Source: Flavobacterium sangjuense
GTDB lineage: Bacteria; Bacteroidota; Bacteroidia; Flavobacteriales; Flavobacteriaceae
Assembly: GCF_004797125.1 (NCBI RefSeq)
Contig: NZ_CP038810.1
Span: 2,108,001 to 2,172,000, forward strand
DNA: 64,000 nucleotides
Direction of reading: 5' to 3'
Position numbers and translations under genes: made by a program. The notes below the pieces were generated by a model. It worked only from the letters and a program-made list of their open reading frames with translations. It was not told where the DNA came from and ran no database searches. Shown piece after piece: positions 53,047-61,654 of the stretch; position 1 is the stretch's first letter, and every line of letters starts with the position of its first letter.

Positions 53047-53823
53047 CTATTCTTTGGTAATTCTAATGTCTTTGTTGGCTGTAATCGTTTTGTTTTCCTT
53101 AAAATAATCAATGATGATATTTCTAAGCTTATAATCTAAATCATATTTTTCAACGCCTTTTTTGAAGAAAAGCATATTATCGCCGCCATTGGATAAATAA
53201 TCAGAAGTCACAACATAATAGACTTTAGTTTTATCTAATGTTTTTCCATTTACCAAAACGTTTTTAGGCTGATTGCTTTTGTCAATGGTAAACGTCAGTC
53301 CTTTCAACGGATGTGGTTTTTTTTCGGAAATAATATAATTGACTATTTCCAAAATTTGCTCACCTTTTAGTCCAATGACAATAGCGCTGTTTTCAAAAGG
53401 CATTACTTCATAAGCGGTTCTGGCTGTTACATTTCCTTTCGGAATAATACTTCTTATACCACCATGATTCAATAAACAAATATCAATTGCTTTTTTCTCA
53501 CGCGATTGAAACACTTTATCTGATTTTTCAAAAGTAATATCGGCTAAAAAGTTACCCATTGGCGTTTGCCATTCACCTGATTTGTCAAGAGTTTCAGGAG
53601 CATTTCCCAAAACGGTATTCAAATCAGCATCAATTCTGTCACGATAGGGTTTAATAAAGTTTTCAATCTCAGTAACTTCAGGTTGCTTATCTGTAATTCC
53701 AATTTCCTTGCCTTCAATTTTGGTAACGGCATATTTCTTTTCGGCACACGAAATAACAGCGGTAAATGTTAATAATAAAACAAAATGCTTTACTACACCG
53801 TTATAGTTTTTTAGTTTTACCAT
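53047..53823 (-). CDS. 5'-Nucleotidase C-terminal domain lipoprotein (partner half)
   Basis: A 258-residue protein with a lipoprotein-type signal (VLLLTFTAVISC, Cys near residue 26) and the substrate-binding domain of UshA-like 5'-nucleotidases. It is recognised by DICLLNHGGIRSIIPKGNVT, YEVMPFENSAIVIGLKGEQIL and YYVVTSDYLSNGGDNMLFF. This domain stacks the nucleobase in UshA. It stands as a separate gene, upstream of and 4 bases from the metallophosphatase half, so the two probably form a non-covalent complex at the membrane. The half-enzyme arrangement is known in Bacteroidota. Confidence 0.92.
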   Translation of the reverse strand: MVKLKNYNGVVKHFVLLLTFTAVISCAEKKYAVTKIEGKEIGITDKQPEVTEIENFIKPYRDRIDADLNTVLGNAPETLDKSGEWQTPMGNFLADITFEKSDKVFQSREKKAIDICLLNHGGIRSIIPKGNVTARTAYEVMPFENSAIVIGLKGEQILEIVNYIISEKKPHPLKGLTFTIDKSNQPKNVLVNGKTLDKTKVYYVVTSDYLSNGGDNMLFFKKGVEKYDLDYKLRNIIIDYFKENKTITANKDIRITKE

Positions 53824-53845
53824 CTCTTTTTGACACTAATTTTAG

Positions 53846-53853
53846 TAAATTTG
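53846..53853 (+). promoter_or_regulatory. Candidate -7 box for the DUF6913-dapA pair
   Basis: TAAATTTG matches TANNTTTG, 19 bases before the ATG at 53873. A TTG lies 13 bases further upstream, which is shorter than the usual spacing. Confidence 0.45.
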
Positions 53854-53872
53854 CAATTCAAGTAAAAGTAGT

Positions 53873-54391
53873 ATGTTTTTAAATTACTTCAAGGATTTTT
53901 CAACAAAAAAAATAGTTAAAAATAGCTTGTCAAATGTAAAACATTTGGCTTCCGATAACGTAATCAAAACCGTCGGAATTATTTTTGACGAAAGCTATTT
54001 CTATGAAAGAGAAGACTTGGTCAAAGAGTTGATTAAGAAAGGAATTGATGAAAAGGATATTAAAGTTTTAGTTTTCAAAAACAAAATAAAGAAGAATGAA
54101 GTTTTTGATTATCCTGTTTTTAGCCATAAAGATTTGAGTTGGACAGGAACTGTAGATAAAAAAGAAGTAAAAGATTTTATCACTGAACCTTTTGATTTGC
54201 TGATTAATTATTATGATACCGAAAAAGTAGCATTACTGTTGGTTTCTAACTTATCTAAAGCTGGTTTTAAAGTTGGTTTTGCCTCTATTGATAAGCGATT
54301 AAATCATTTTATGATTGATACTAATGCCGAAAACTATAAAGTTTTTATGTCTGAATTATTCAAATATTTAAAAATCCTAAACAAAATATAA
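53873..54391 (+). CDS. DUF6913 family protein
   Basis: A 172-residue soluble protein, basic at the N terminus ([20 protein letters not shown]) and then alternating beta/alpha: [59 protein letters not shown]. It matches the DUF6913 family of Bacteroidota, which regularly lies directly before dapA. dapA here begins 1 base after its stop. Function is unknown; the conserved linkage to lysine/diaminopimelate synthesis is the only clue. No membrane or export signal is seen. Confidence 0.85.
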   Translation: MFLNYFKDFSTKKIVKNSLSNVKHLASDNVIKTVGIIFDESYFYEREDLVKELIKKGIDEKDIKVLVFKNKIKKNEVFDYPVFSHKDLSWTGTVDKKEVKDFITEPFDLLINYYDTEKVALLLVSNLSKAGFKVGFASIDKRLNHFMIDTNAENYKVFMSELFKYLKILNKI

Positions 54392-54392
54392 A

Positions 54393-55277
54393 ATGCAATC
54401 ATTAATTGGAACCGGCGTTGCGCTTGTTACACCATTCAAAAAAGATTTCTCAGTAGACGTTGAAGCGTTGAAAGCCATTGTCAATTTTCAAATTGATAAC
54501 GGAATTGATTATTTAGTGATACTCGGAACTACTGCAGAAAGTGCAACCTTATCAAAAGCTGAAAAAGAATTGGTAATAAAGACTATTGTTGATACCAATA
54601 ATGGAAGATTACCTTTGGTTCTTGGTGTTGGAAGCAACAATACAGCAGAAGTTGTTGAAGAATTAAAATCAAGGGATTTTTCAGATTTCGTTGCTATTTT
54701 ATCGGTTTCTCCTTATTACAATAAGCCAACACAAGAAGGGATTTACCAACATTTCAAAGCTATTGCCGAAGCATCTCCAATTCCGGTGATTTTATATAAT
54801 GTTCCAGGAAGAACAGCCAGCAATATATTGCCGTCAACAATTATCAGATTGGCAAACGATTTTAAGAATGTTGTCGCTGTAAAAGAAGCTGCCGGAGATA
54901 TTGTACAGGCGATGAAATTGATACAAGATAAACCAAAAGATTTTCTCGTAATTTCCGGTGACGATATGGTAACATTACCAATGGTTTTGGCTGGAGGTGC
55001 TGGCGTTATTTCGGTAATTGCAGAAGGTTTTCCGAAACAATTTTCAGAAATGGTGCATCTTGGTTTAAACAAAAGGGTAGACGATGCTTATAAAATTCAT
55101 TACCTTTTAGCCGAATCAATCGATATGATTTTTGAGCAGGGAAATCCGGCCGGAATTAAAGAAGTCTTTAAAGCATTGGGCTTGTCTGAGAATATCGTGC
55201 GTTTACCACTTGTAAATGTCAATGAGGATTTAGCAAATCGTCTGCATAATTTCACAAATAAAATCTCAAAAATGTAG
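54393..55277 (+). CDS. dapA: 4-Hydroxy-tetrahydrodipicolinate synthase
   Basis: This 294-residue TIM-barrel enzyme condenses pyruvate and aspartate-4-semialdehyde, the branch step to meso-diaminopimelate and lysine. The start [17 protein letters not shown] is typical. [16 protein letters not shown] binds substrate, [19 protein letters not shown] follows, the catalytic Tyr is in [11 protein letters not shown], and the Schiff-base Lys is in [11 protein letters not shown] near residue 166. Length and all active-site residues are normal. Cotranscribed with the DUF6913 gene. Confidence 0.98.
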   Translation: MQSLIGTGVALVTPFKKDFSVDVEALKAIVNFQIDNGIDYLVILGTTAESATLSKAEKELVIKTIVDTNNGRLPLVLGVGSNNTAEVVEELKSRDFSDFVAILSVSPYYNKPTQEGIYQHFKAIAEASPIPVILYNVPGRTASNILPSTIIRLANDFKNVVAVKEAAGDIVQAMKLIQDKPKDFLVISGDDMVTLPMVLAGGAGVISVIAEGFPKQFSEMVHLGLNKRVDDAYKIHYLLAESIDMIFEQGNPAGIKEVFKALGLSENIVRLPLVNVNEDLANRLHNFTNKISKM

Positions 55278-55302
55278 ATTTTTTGACATCAAAAAAAATA
55301 TT

Positions 55303-55331
55303 TTGTAATCAACAATTAATAACTAAATTTG
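55303..55331 (+). promoter_or_regulatory. Candidate promoter of the bamD-rpoZ-coaBC-recN cluster
   Basis: TTG at 55303-55305 and TAAATTTG at 55324-55331 are separated by 18 bases, a full match to the Bacteroidota -33/-7 arrangement. The start codon of bamD lies 55 bases further. Confidence 0.6.
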
Positions 55332-55386
55332 CAGTTGATTTTTCCAACACAAAAAGTGTTTAAAATCAACTGAATTAAATAAATAA

Positions 55387-56181
55387 ATGAAGAAATTTTT
55401 CGCCCTGTTTGCAGTTGTTTTATTTTTATCGTCTTGTAGCGAATATCAAAAAGCATTAAAATCGGAAGATGTTGCCGTTAAGTTTGTATCAGCTACAAAA
55501 ATGTATGAGGCCAAAAAGTATGGTAAAGCTATCAGGCTTTTTGAACAAATTGCTCCGGCCTATAAAGCTAAACCACAAGCAGAAAGAATGTTTTATATGT
55601 ATTCACAAGCATTATATAAAACAGAGCAATATTATTTAGCGGGTTACCAGTTTGAGAGTTTTGTGTCTAGTTATCCAAAAAGTGAAAAATTGGAAGAAGC
55701 TTCCTTTTTAGGGGCTAAATCATTTACTTTTTTATCTCCTGTTTATAGTTTAGATCAAACAGATACCTACAAAGCGGTTGATAAACTTCAAAATTATATT
55801 GATTCGTATCCTGAAGGACAGAATTTGGCGGAAGCTAATTTATTGGCAAAAAATTTAAGAGAGAAATTAGAAAAAAAAGCATTTGAAAATGCGAAAATAT
55901 ATCACACTATTTCTGATTACAAAGCAGCAATGGTAGCATTTGACAACTTTTTAATTAACTTTCCGGGAACACCATATAAAGAGAAAGCATTATTTTATAA
56001 ATTAGATTCTGCCTATCAATTAGCAATCAATAGTGTTCCGGGAAAAATGCACGAAAGGCTTGATAATGCTAAAGCGGCTTATTCAAGTTTGATGAAATTT
56101 AAAGGTGATACCGAATATAAAGCTAAAGCTGATGTAATGTTAGCTCGAATTGAAAACGATTTAAAACAATATTCTAAATAA
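55387..56181 (+). CDS. bamD: Outer membrane assembly lipoprotein BamD
   Basis: A 264-residue lipoprotein (MKKFFALFAVVLFLSSCS, lipobox LSSC) consisting of TPR-like helix pairs: KMYEAKKYGKAIRLFEQIAP, EQYYLAGYQFESFVSSYPKS and ISDYKAAMVAFDNFLINFPG. The double occurrence of F-x-S/N-F-x-x-x-(Y/F)-P is typical of BamD. BamD helps BamA insert beta-barrel proteins into the outer membrane and is essential. It is anchored on the periplasmic face. It heads a run of five tightly packed genes with rpoZ, coaBC, DUF4835 and recN. Confidence 0.93.
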   Translation: MKKFFALFAVVLFLSSCSEYQKALKSEDVAVKFVSATKMYEAKKYGKAIRLFEQIAPAYKAKPQAERMFYMYSQALYKTEQYYLAGYQFESFVSSYPKSEKLEEASFLGAKSFTFLSPVYSLDQTDTYKAVDKLQNYIDSYPEGQNLAEANLLAKNLREKLEKKAFENAKIYHTISDYKAAMVAFDNFLINFPGTPYKEKALFYKLDSAYQLAINSVPGKMHERLDNAKAAYSSLMKFKGDTEYKAKADVMLARIENDLKQYSK

Positions 56182-56188
56182 AAAAGGC

Positions 56189-56509
56189 ATGGATTTAAAG
56201 AAGACGAATGCACCGGTAAACACTGTTACGTATAACAAAACTCTAATTGAAGAGCGTACAGGTAATGTTTACGAGGCAATAACAATAATGGCTAAAAGAG
56301 CAAACCAAATCAATTCTGAAATCAAAAAAGAATTGACTGAGAAATTAGAAGAGTTTGCAACTTACAACGATAGTCTTGAGGAAATCTTTGAAAACAAAGA
56401 ACAAATCGAAGTTTCTAAATACTACGAAAAATTACCAAAACCACATGCATTAGCTGTTCAGGAATGGCTTGATGACAAAATTTACTACAGAGATACTACA
56501 AAAGACTAA
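56189..56509 (+). CDS. rpoZ: RNA polymerase omega subunit
   Basis: A 106-residue Bacteroidota-type omega subunit. The N-terminal NTVTYNKTLIEERTGNVYEA and the helix AITIMAKRANQINSEIKKEL correspond to the omega fold that latches onto the beta-prime C terminus. A longer acidic C-terminal extension (YNDSLEEIFENKEQIEVSKY, PKPHALAVQEWLDDKIYY) is characteristic of this phylum. Lies 7 bases after bamD and 5 bases before coaBC, a gene order typical of Flavobacteriia. Confidence 0.92.
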   Translation: MDLKKTNAPVNTVTYNKTLIEERTGNVYEAITIMAKRANQINSEIKKELTEKLEEFATYNDSLEEIFENKEQIEVSKYYEKLPKPHALAVQEWLDDKIYYRDTTKD

Positions 56510-56514
56510 TTCAG

Positions 56515-57726
56515 ATGTCTGTTTTAAGCGGTAAGAAAATTTTACTCGGCGTTTCCGGAGGAATTGCCGCCTACAAGACAGCCACATTAGTTAGATTATT
56601 TATAAAAGCCGGTGCACATGTCCAAGTGGTCATGACACCGGCTTCTAAGGATTTTGTAACACCGTTAACACTGTCAACGCTTTCAAAGAATCCTGTTCAT
56701 TCTACCTTTCATGATGAAAAAGATGAGAATGCGCAATGGAACAATCACGTTGAATTAGGACTTTGGGCAGATTTAATGCTTATAGCTCCGGCAACTGCCA
56801 ATACCTTATCCAAAATGGCAAATGGCAATTGCGATAATCTTTTAATTGCCACCTATCTTTCTGCTAAATGTCCCGTTTATTTTGCTCCGGCAATGGATTT
56901 GGATATGTACAAGCATCCTTCGTCTATTTCGAGTTTTGATTTGCTAAAGCAATTTGGCAACATCATGATTCCGGCTGAAAACGGAGAATTGGCCAGTGGT
57001 TTATCCGGTGAAGGAAGAATGGCAGAACCTGAAAACATTGTCGCTTTTCTCGAAAAAGATTTGGAAAGTAAATTGCCTTTAAGAGGAAAAAAAATACTTA
57101 TTACCGCTGGACCAACTTACGAAGCGATTGATCCGGTTCGTTTTATTGGTAATCATTCTTCAGGTAAAATGGGGTTTGATATTGCTGAAAGAGCAGCCGA
57201 ATTAGGGGCGGAAGTAACTTTAATTTCTGGCCCGACACACTTAAATGTAAAAAATTCCGTTATTAATTTAGTCCGTGTGACTTCTGCTCAGGAAATGTAT
57301 GATGCATGCCACAAATATTTCAATGAAGTTGACGTCACTATTTGCGCAGCTGCGGTAGCTGATTACAAGCCAAAATTTGTAGCCGAACAAAAGATTAAAA
57401 AAGCAGAAGCTTCGTTAACAATTGAGCTCGAAAAAACGCAGGACATATTGGCCTCCTTGGGAAGAGTTAAACAAAATCAATTTTTGATTGGCTTTGCTTT
57501 AGAAACTGAAAATGAAATTGAAAATGCCAAGTTGAAAATTCAGAAAAAAAACCTAGATTTGATTGTTTTAAATTCGCTTCAGGATGAAGGTGCAGGTTTT
57601 GGAAAAGCAACTAATAAAATAATATTTATCGATAAGGATTTTGATATTGAACCGATGGATTTAAAATCAAAAGAATTGGTTGCAGCAGATATTATGAACA
57701 AAGTAATTTCACATTATGAAAAATAG
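56515..57726 (+). CDS. coaBC: Bifunctional phosphopantothenoylcysteine decarboxylase / phosphopantothenate-cysteine ligase
   Basis: A 403-residue bifunctional enzyme performing two steps of coenzyme A synthesis. The N-terminal CoaC flavoprotein domain (about 1-180) has GVSGGIAAYKTATLVR, the catalytic His in WNNHVELGLWAD, and APATANTLSKMANG followed by APAMDLDMYKHPS. The C-terminal CoaB domain (about 185-400) has ILITAGPTYEAIDPVRFIGN, SSGKMGFDIAERA and AAVADYKPKF with the conserved Lys. Its last 11 bases overlap the next gene, showing translational coupling. Confidence 0.97.
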   Translation: MSVLSGKKILLGVSGGIAAYKTATLVRLFIKAGAHVQVVMTPASKDFVTPLTLSTLSKNPVHSTFHDEKDENAQWNNHVELGLWADLMLIAPATANTLSKMANGNCDNLLIATYLSAKCPVYFAPAMDLDMYKHPSSISSFDLLKQFGNIMIPAENGELASGLSGEGRMAEPENIVAFLEKDLESKLPLRGKKILITAGPTYEAIDPVRFIGNHSSGKMGFDIAERAAELGAEVTLISGPTHLNVKNSVINLVRVTSAQEMYDACHKYFNEVDVTICAAAVADYKPKFVAEQKIKKAEASLTIELEKTQDILASLGRVKQNQFLIGFALETENEIENAKLKIQKKNLDLIVLNSLQDEGAGFGKATNKIIFIDKDFDIEPMDLKSKELVAADIMNKVISHYEK

Positions 57727-58603
57727 AATTTCGCTTCTTTTATTGCTATTTGTTGGAGTGGTACAGGCTCAACAATTAAATTGTTCCGTTCAGATTAATT
57801 CGGATAAAGTGGCATCGACTAACAATCAGATATTTAAAAACTTAAAAACTTCAATAAGTGATTTTGTTAATAAAACGGATTGGACGGGAGATGAATATAA
57901 AGCAAATGAGAAAATAGAATGTTCTATGGTTATCATAGTGAACAGCTATGAATCAAACCAGTTTACCGCATCGATTCAGGTGCAATCTACTAGACCGGTT
58001 TTTAATTCGACTTATGCATCGCCAGTATTTAATTTTAATGACAAAGATTTTAGTTTTCGATATGTTGAATTTGAAAACCTGCAATTCAATCCATCCAATT
58101 TTGATTCTAATTTAGTTTCCGTTTTGGCGTATTACTGTTATATGATTCTTGGTTTTGATGCTGATACCTATTCATTAATGGGTGGAGATAAAAATTATGG
58201 AATAGCACAGCAAATACAATCTGTAGCGCAACAAAGTGGTTATAAAGGATGGAGTCAGGCAGATGGGAATCAAAACAGGTATTTCTTAACAAACGACATT
58301 CTTAGCGGAACATTTGATGCTTACAGAGAAGCTTTGTATCAATATCACAGAGAAGGTTTGGATACGATGAGTGCTGATGCAAAATCAGGAAAAGATAAAG
58401 TTATCGGGGCAATTAGTACACTTGCTTCTATATATAAAGTTCGTCCAAACGCTTTTATAACCAGAGTGTTTTTTGATGCTAAAGTGGATGAGTTAGTTTC
58501 AATATTGTCTGCAGGTCCAAAAGTTTCTTTAACAGAGACAATCGAGAATTTAAATAAATTGTCACCACTCAACGTAAGTAAATGGCAAACGATTAAGTTA
58601 TAA
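57716..58603 (+). CDS. DUF4835 family secreted protein
   Basis: A 295-residue exported protein with a signal peptide (about 1-18, ending VVQAQQ). The body has YESNQFTASIQVQSTRPVFN, FRYVEFENLQFNPSNFDSNL, a conserved ILGFDADTYSLMGGDKNY and a final ETIENLNKLSPLNVSKWQ. These identify DUF4835, a Bacteroidota-only family of unknown function found almost always between coaBC and recN. It overlaps coaBC by 11 bases. Periplasmic location is predicted. Its constant neighbourhood suggests a housekeeping envelope role, but that is an inference. Confidence 0.92.
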   Translation: MKNRISLLLLLFVGVVQAQQLNCSVQINSDKVASTNNQIFKNLKTSISDFVNKTDWTGDEYKANEKIECSMVIIVNSYESNQFTASIQVQSTRPVFNSTYASPVFNFNDKDFSFRYVEFENLQFNPSNFDSNLVSVLAYYCYMILGFDADTYSLMGGDKNYGIAQQIQSVAQQSGYKGWSQADGNQNRYFLTNDILSGTFDAYREALYQYHREGLDTMSADAKSGKDKVIGAISTLASIYKVRPNAFITRVFFDAKVDELVSILSAGPKVSLTETIENLNKLSPLNVSKWQTIKL

Positions 58604-58644
58604 TTAGTACATTTACTACTTAAACTTTTCTTCATTTTCTGCAC

Positions 58645-60297
58645 ATGATTACATCGTTATCCATTGAAAATTTTGCCCTGATAGAAAAATTAGATATCGA
58701 TTTTTCGAAGGGTTTTTCAATTATAACCGGTGAAACCGGAGCAGGAAAATCAATACTTCTTGGCGCTTTAGGTTTGGTTTTAGGAAAACGTGCCGACTTA
58801 ACTTCCCTTAAAAATAAAGACGAAAAGTGCATTGTTGAAGCCAATTTTTCAATTGGGAAATACGATTTGGAATCTTTCTTCGAAGCCAATGATTTAGATT
58901 ATGAACAGGAAACGATTATTCGGAGAGAAATTCTTCCTTCCGGAAAATCAAGAGCGTTTGTAAATGATAGTCCGGTTAATCTTCAACAACTGCAGGATTT
59001 AAGTTTTTATCTGATAGATGTGCATTCGCAGCATCAAACTTTAGAGTTGTCAGAAGAAGAATATCAATTCAAAATCATTGATGCTATTGCCAATAATCAG
59101 GAGTTGCTTATTGAATTTCAATCCGATTTAAAAAAATACCGTTCCGCAAAATCGACTTTAGAATCTAAAAAAAATGAGTTTTCATCAATCTTAAAAGAGA
59201 AAGATTATAACGAATTTTTGTTTCAGGAATTGGAATCAGCCAATTTAAAAACGGGCGAATTGGAAGAATTAGAGCAGCAATATCAGGCATTAAACAATGT
59301 TGAATTTATCAAAGAAAATCTGGACAAACTTTTGGCTGTTGCCAATGAAGAAGAATTTGGAATTCTGAAAAACTTAAAAGAATTCAAAGCTGCACTTCAA
59401 AAAAACATTAATTTTTCGGCTGAATACCAATCGCTTTTCGAACGAACCAATAGCATCTTAATTGAATTTGATGATATAGTTAAAGAATTAAACAGGGAAT
59501 CAGATTTGCTTTTTAATGATCCTGAGAAACTGGAAACTATCAATCAAAAACTGCAACTGATTTATAATCTTCAGAAAAAGCATAACGTTTTGACTGTTGA
59601 AGAATTAATCCAGATTCAAACGGATTTAGAAACTAAAGTTGTTTCGGTTGCTACTTTAGAAGAAGAAATTACAAAACTAGAAAACAGTATTAAAGATATC
59701 GAATTGCAGTTGGATGCAATTGCTTCAACAATAAGCCAAAGTAGGAGAGAAGCGGTGCCAAATTTAAGTGAGAAACTAATTGAAATACTGAATCAATTAG
59801 GTATGCCAAATGTCCGGTTTAAAATTGATGTAATTCCTTCAGCAAGTTATCACAATAACGGAAAAGACACGCTTCAGTTTTTATTTTCCGCCAACAAAGG
59901 AACCGATTTTGGTTTGCTAAAAAAAGTAGCTTCAGGTGGTGAAATGTCCCGAATTATGCTTGCAGTGAAATCAATTTTATCTCAATATTCCAAACTCCCA
60001 ACAATCATTTTTGACGAAATTGACACTGGTGTTTCGGGTGAAATCGCTAACAAAATGGGTGAAATTATGAGAGATATGAGCAAAACGATGCAGGTTTTTG
60101 CCATAACACATCTTCCTCAAATTGCGGCGAAAGGAGCAAATCATTATAAAGTTTTCAAAACTGTATTGGGAGAAAATACCGTTTCGGAATTGAAATTATT
60201 AAACAGCGATGAAAGAATAATCGAAATTGCTGAGATGCTTTCGGGTAAAGATATTTCAGATTCAGCCGTTAATCATGCCAAAGCGTTGTTGAATTGA
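58645..60297 (+). CDS. recN: DNA repair protein RecN
   Basis: A 550-residue SMC-like ATPase that acts in recombinational repair of double-strand breaks. Walker A is ITGETGAGKSILLGALGL near residues 27-44. RADLTSLKN follows, and DVHSQHQTL marks the Q-loop region. A coiled-coil stretch runs from about 150 to 350. The signature motif is ASGGEMSRIMLAVKSIL and Walker B is PTIIFDEIDTGVSG, with FAITHLPQIAAKG after it. Full length with all motifs. Last of the bamD-to-recN run, 41 bases after DUF4835. Confidence 0.98.
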   Translation: MITSLSIENFALIEKLDIDFSKGFSIITGETGAGKSILLGALGLVLGKRADLTSLKNKDEKCIVEANFSIGKYDLESFFEANDLDYEQETIIRREILPSGKSRAFVNDSPVNLQQLQDLSFYLIDVHSQHQTLELSEEEYQFKIIDAIANNQELLIEFQSDLKKYRSAKSTLESKKNEFSSILKEKDYNEFLFQELESANLKTGELEELEQQYQALNNVEFIKENLDKLLAVANEEEFGILKNLKEFKAALQKNINFSAEYQSLFERTNSILIEFDDIVKELNRESDLLFNDPEKLETINQKLQLIYNLQKKHNVLTVEELIQIQTDLETKVVSVATLEEEITKLENSIKDIELQLDAIASTISQSRREAVPNLSEKLIEILNQLGMPNVRFKIDVIPSASYHNNGKDTLQFLFSANKGTDFGLLKKVASGGEMSRIMLAVKSILSQYSKLPTIIFDEIDTGVSGEIANKMGEIMRDMSKTMQVFAITHLPQIAAKGANHYKVFKTVLGENTVSELKLLNSDERIIEIAEMLSGKDISDSAVNHAKALLN

Positions 60298-60318
60298 AAT
60301 CCTAATTTATTACTTTTG
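60289..60318 (+). promoter_or_regulatory. Candidate promoter of fabV
   Basis: TTG at 60289-60291 and TACTTTTG at 60311-60318 are separated by 19 bases, matching the Bacteroidota -33/-7 arrangement. The -33 element lies within the last codons of recN. The fabV ATG is 35 bases further. Confidence 0.6.
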
Positions 60319-60352
60319 TAACTCAAAAAAATTAACATAAAATACATATCAT

Positions 60353-61546
60353 ATGATTATAGAACCAAGAATGCGAGGATTTATTTGTTTGACTGCACAT
60401 CCGGAAGGCTGCGCTCAAAATGTTAAAAATCAAATTGAATATGTAAAATCAAAAGGGCATATCGAAGGTGCTAAAAAAGTCTTAGTTATCGGAGCTTCAA
60501 CTGGTTTTGGTTTGGCTTCAAGAATAACAAGTGCTTTTGGTTCAGGTGCCGGAACAATTGGAGTTTTCTTCGAAAAACCACCAGCAGAAGGAAAGACCGC
60601 AACTCCGGGTTGGTATAATTCTGCTGCTTTTGAAACTGAAGCTCAAAAAGCCGGTTTATATGCTAAAAGTATAAATGGTGATGCTTTTTCGAATGAAGTG
60701 AAACAACAAACAATAGATTTGATTAAAGCAGATTTAGGTCAGGTTGATTTAGTAATTTACAGTTTGGCTTCACCAGTTCGTTTGCATCCGGTTACAGGAG
60801 TTTTGCATCGTTCGGTTCTGAAACCTATCGGACAAACCTTTTCAAATAAAACGGTTGATTTTCATACAGGATTAGTTTCACAAGTTACTATCGAACCGGC
60901 AAATCAGGAAGATATTGACAACACTGTTGTTGTTATGGGTGGTGAAGATTGGAAGATGTGGATGTATGCTTTAAAAAATGCAGGTGTTTTAGCTAACGGA
61001 GCAACAACAATAGCTTATTCTTATATCGGACCTGAAGTTACTGAAGCGGTTTATAGAAAAGGAACAATTGGCCGTGCCAAAGATGATTTGGAAGCAACAG
61101 CATTCAAAATTACAGACGATTTAAAAACATTAAACGGGAAAGCCTATGTATCAGTAAATAAAGCTTTAGTAACGCAAGCCAGTTCTGCTATTCCTGTAAT
61201 TCCGCTATATATCTCTTTGTTATATAAAATAATGAAAGCTGAAGGAGTTCACGAAGGTTGTATAGAACAAATTCAAAGATTGTTTGAACAGCGACTTTAT
61301 GCCGGAAAAGAAGTTCCAACTGACGATAAAGGCAGGATCAGAATTGACGATTGGGAAATGCGTGACGATATTCAGGAAAGAATAAAAGCATTATGGGCAA
61401 AAGCCACTTCTGAAAACTTAACTGAAATAGGAGACTTAGCAGGTTACAAACAAGATTTTCTTAACCTATTTGGTTTTGGATTTAATAATGTTGATTATAC
61501 AGCCGATTCTAATGAATTGACAATGATTAAAAGTATCGAAAGTTAA
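60353..61546 (+). CDS. fabV: Enoyl-ACP reductase FabV (trans-2-enoyl-CoA reductase family)
   Basis: This 397-residue NADH-dependent enoyl reductase of the FabV/TER type completes each cycle of fatty acid synthesis. The characteristic start MIIEPRMRGFICLTAHPEGC, the cofactor motif VIGASTGFGLASRI near residues 44-57, and YSLASPVRLHP are all visible. The active-site Tyr-x8-Lys is in AYSYIGPEVTEAVYRKGTIG. Members are larger than FabI (about 400 against 260 residues) and naturally less sensitive to triclosan. Monocistronic, with a good promoter upstream and a terminator after it. Confidence 0.97.
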   Translation: MIIEPRMRGFICLTAHPEGCAQNVKNQIEYVKSKGHIEGAKKVLVIGASTGFGLASRITSAFGSGAGTIGVFFEKPPAEGKTATPGWYNSAAFETEAQKAGLYAKSINGDAFSNEVKQQTIDLIKADLGQVDLVIYSLASPVRLHPVTGVLHRSVLKPIGQTFSNKTVDFHTGLVSQVTIEPANQEDIDNTVVVMGGEDWKMWMYALKNAGVLANGATTIAYSYIGPEVTEAVYRKGTIGRAKDDLEATAFKITDDLKTLNGKAYVSVNKALVTQASSAIPVIPLYISLLYKIMKAEGVHEGCIEQIQRLFEQRLYAGKEVPTDDKGRIRIDDWEMRDDIQERIKALWAKATSENLTEIGDLAGYKQDFLNLFGFGFNNVDYTADSNELTMIKSIES

Positions 61547-61580
61547 TTTGTTGATATTTCTTTTGATAACTCTAATTTTT

Positions 61581-61604
61581 AAACTCACAATTTATTTGTG
61601 GGTT
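61581..61604 (+). terminator. Intrinsic terminator after fabV
   Basis: AAACTCACAA pairs with TTGTGGGTTT (10 bp with one G-U pair) around a 4-base loop and runs into a T tract. It separates fabV from the secreted adhesin gene. Confidence 0.85.
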
Positions 61605-61654
61605 TTTTTATTTATACTTACTTTTATGGCAATTAACTTTAAAACTTTAACTAC

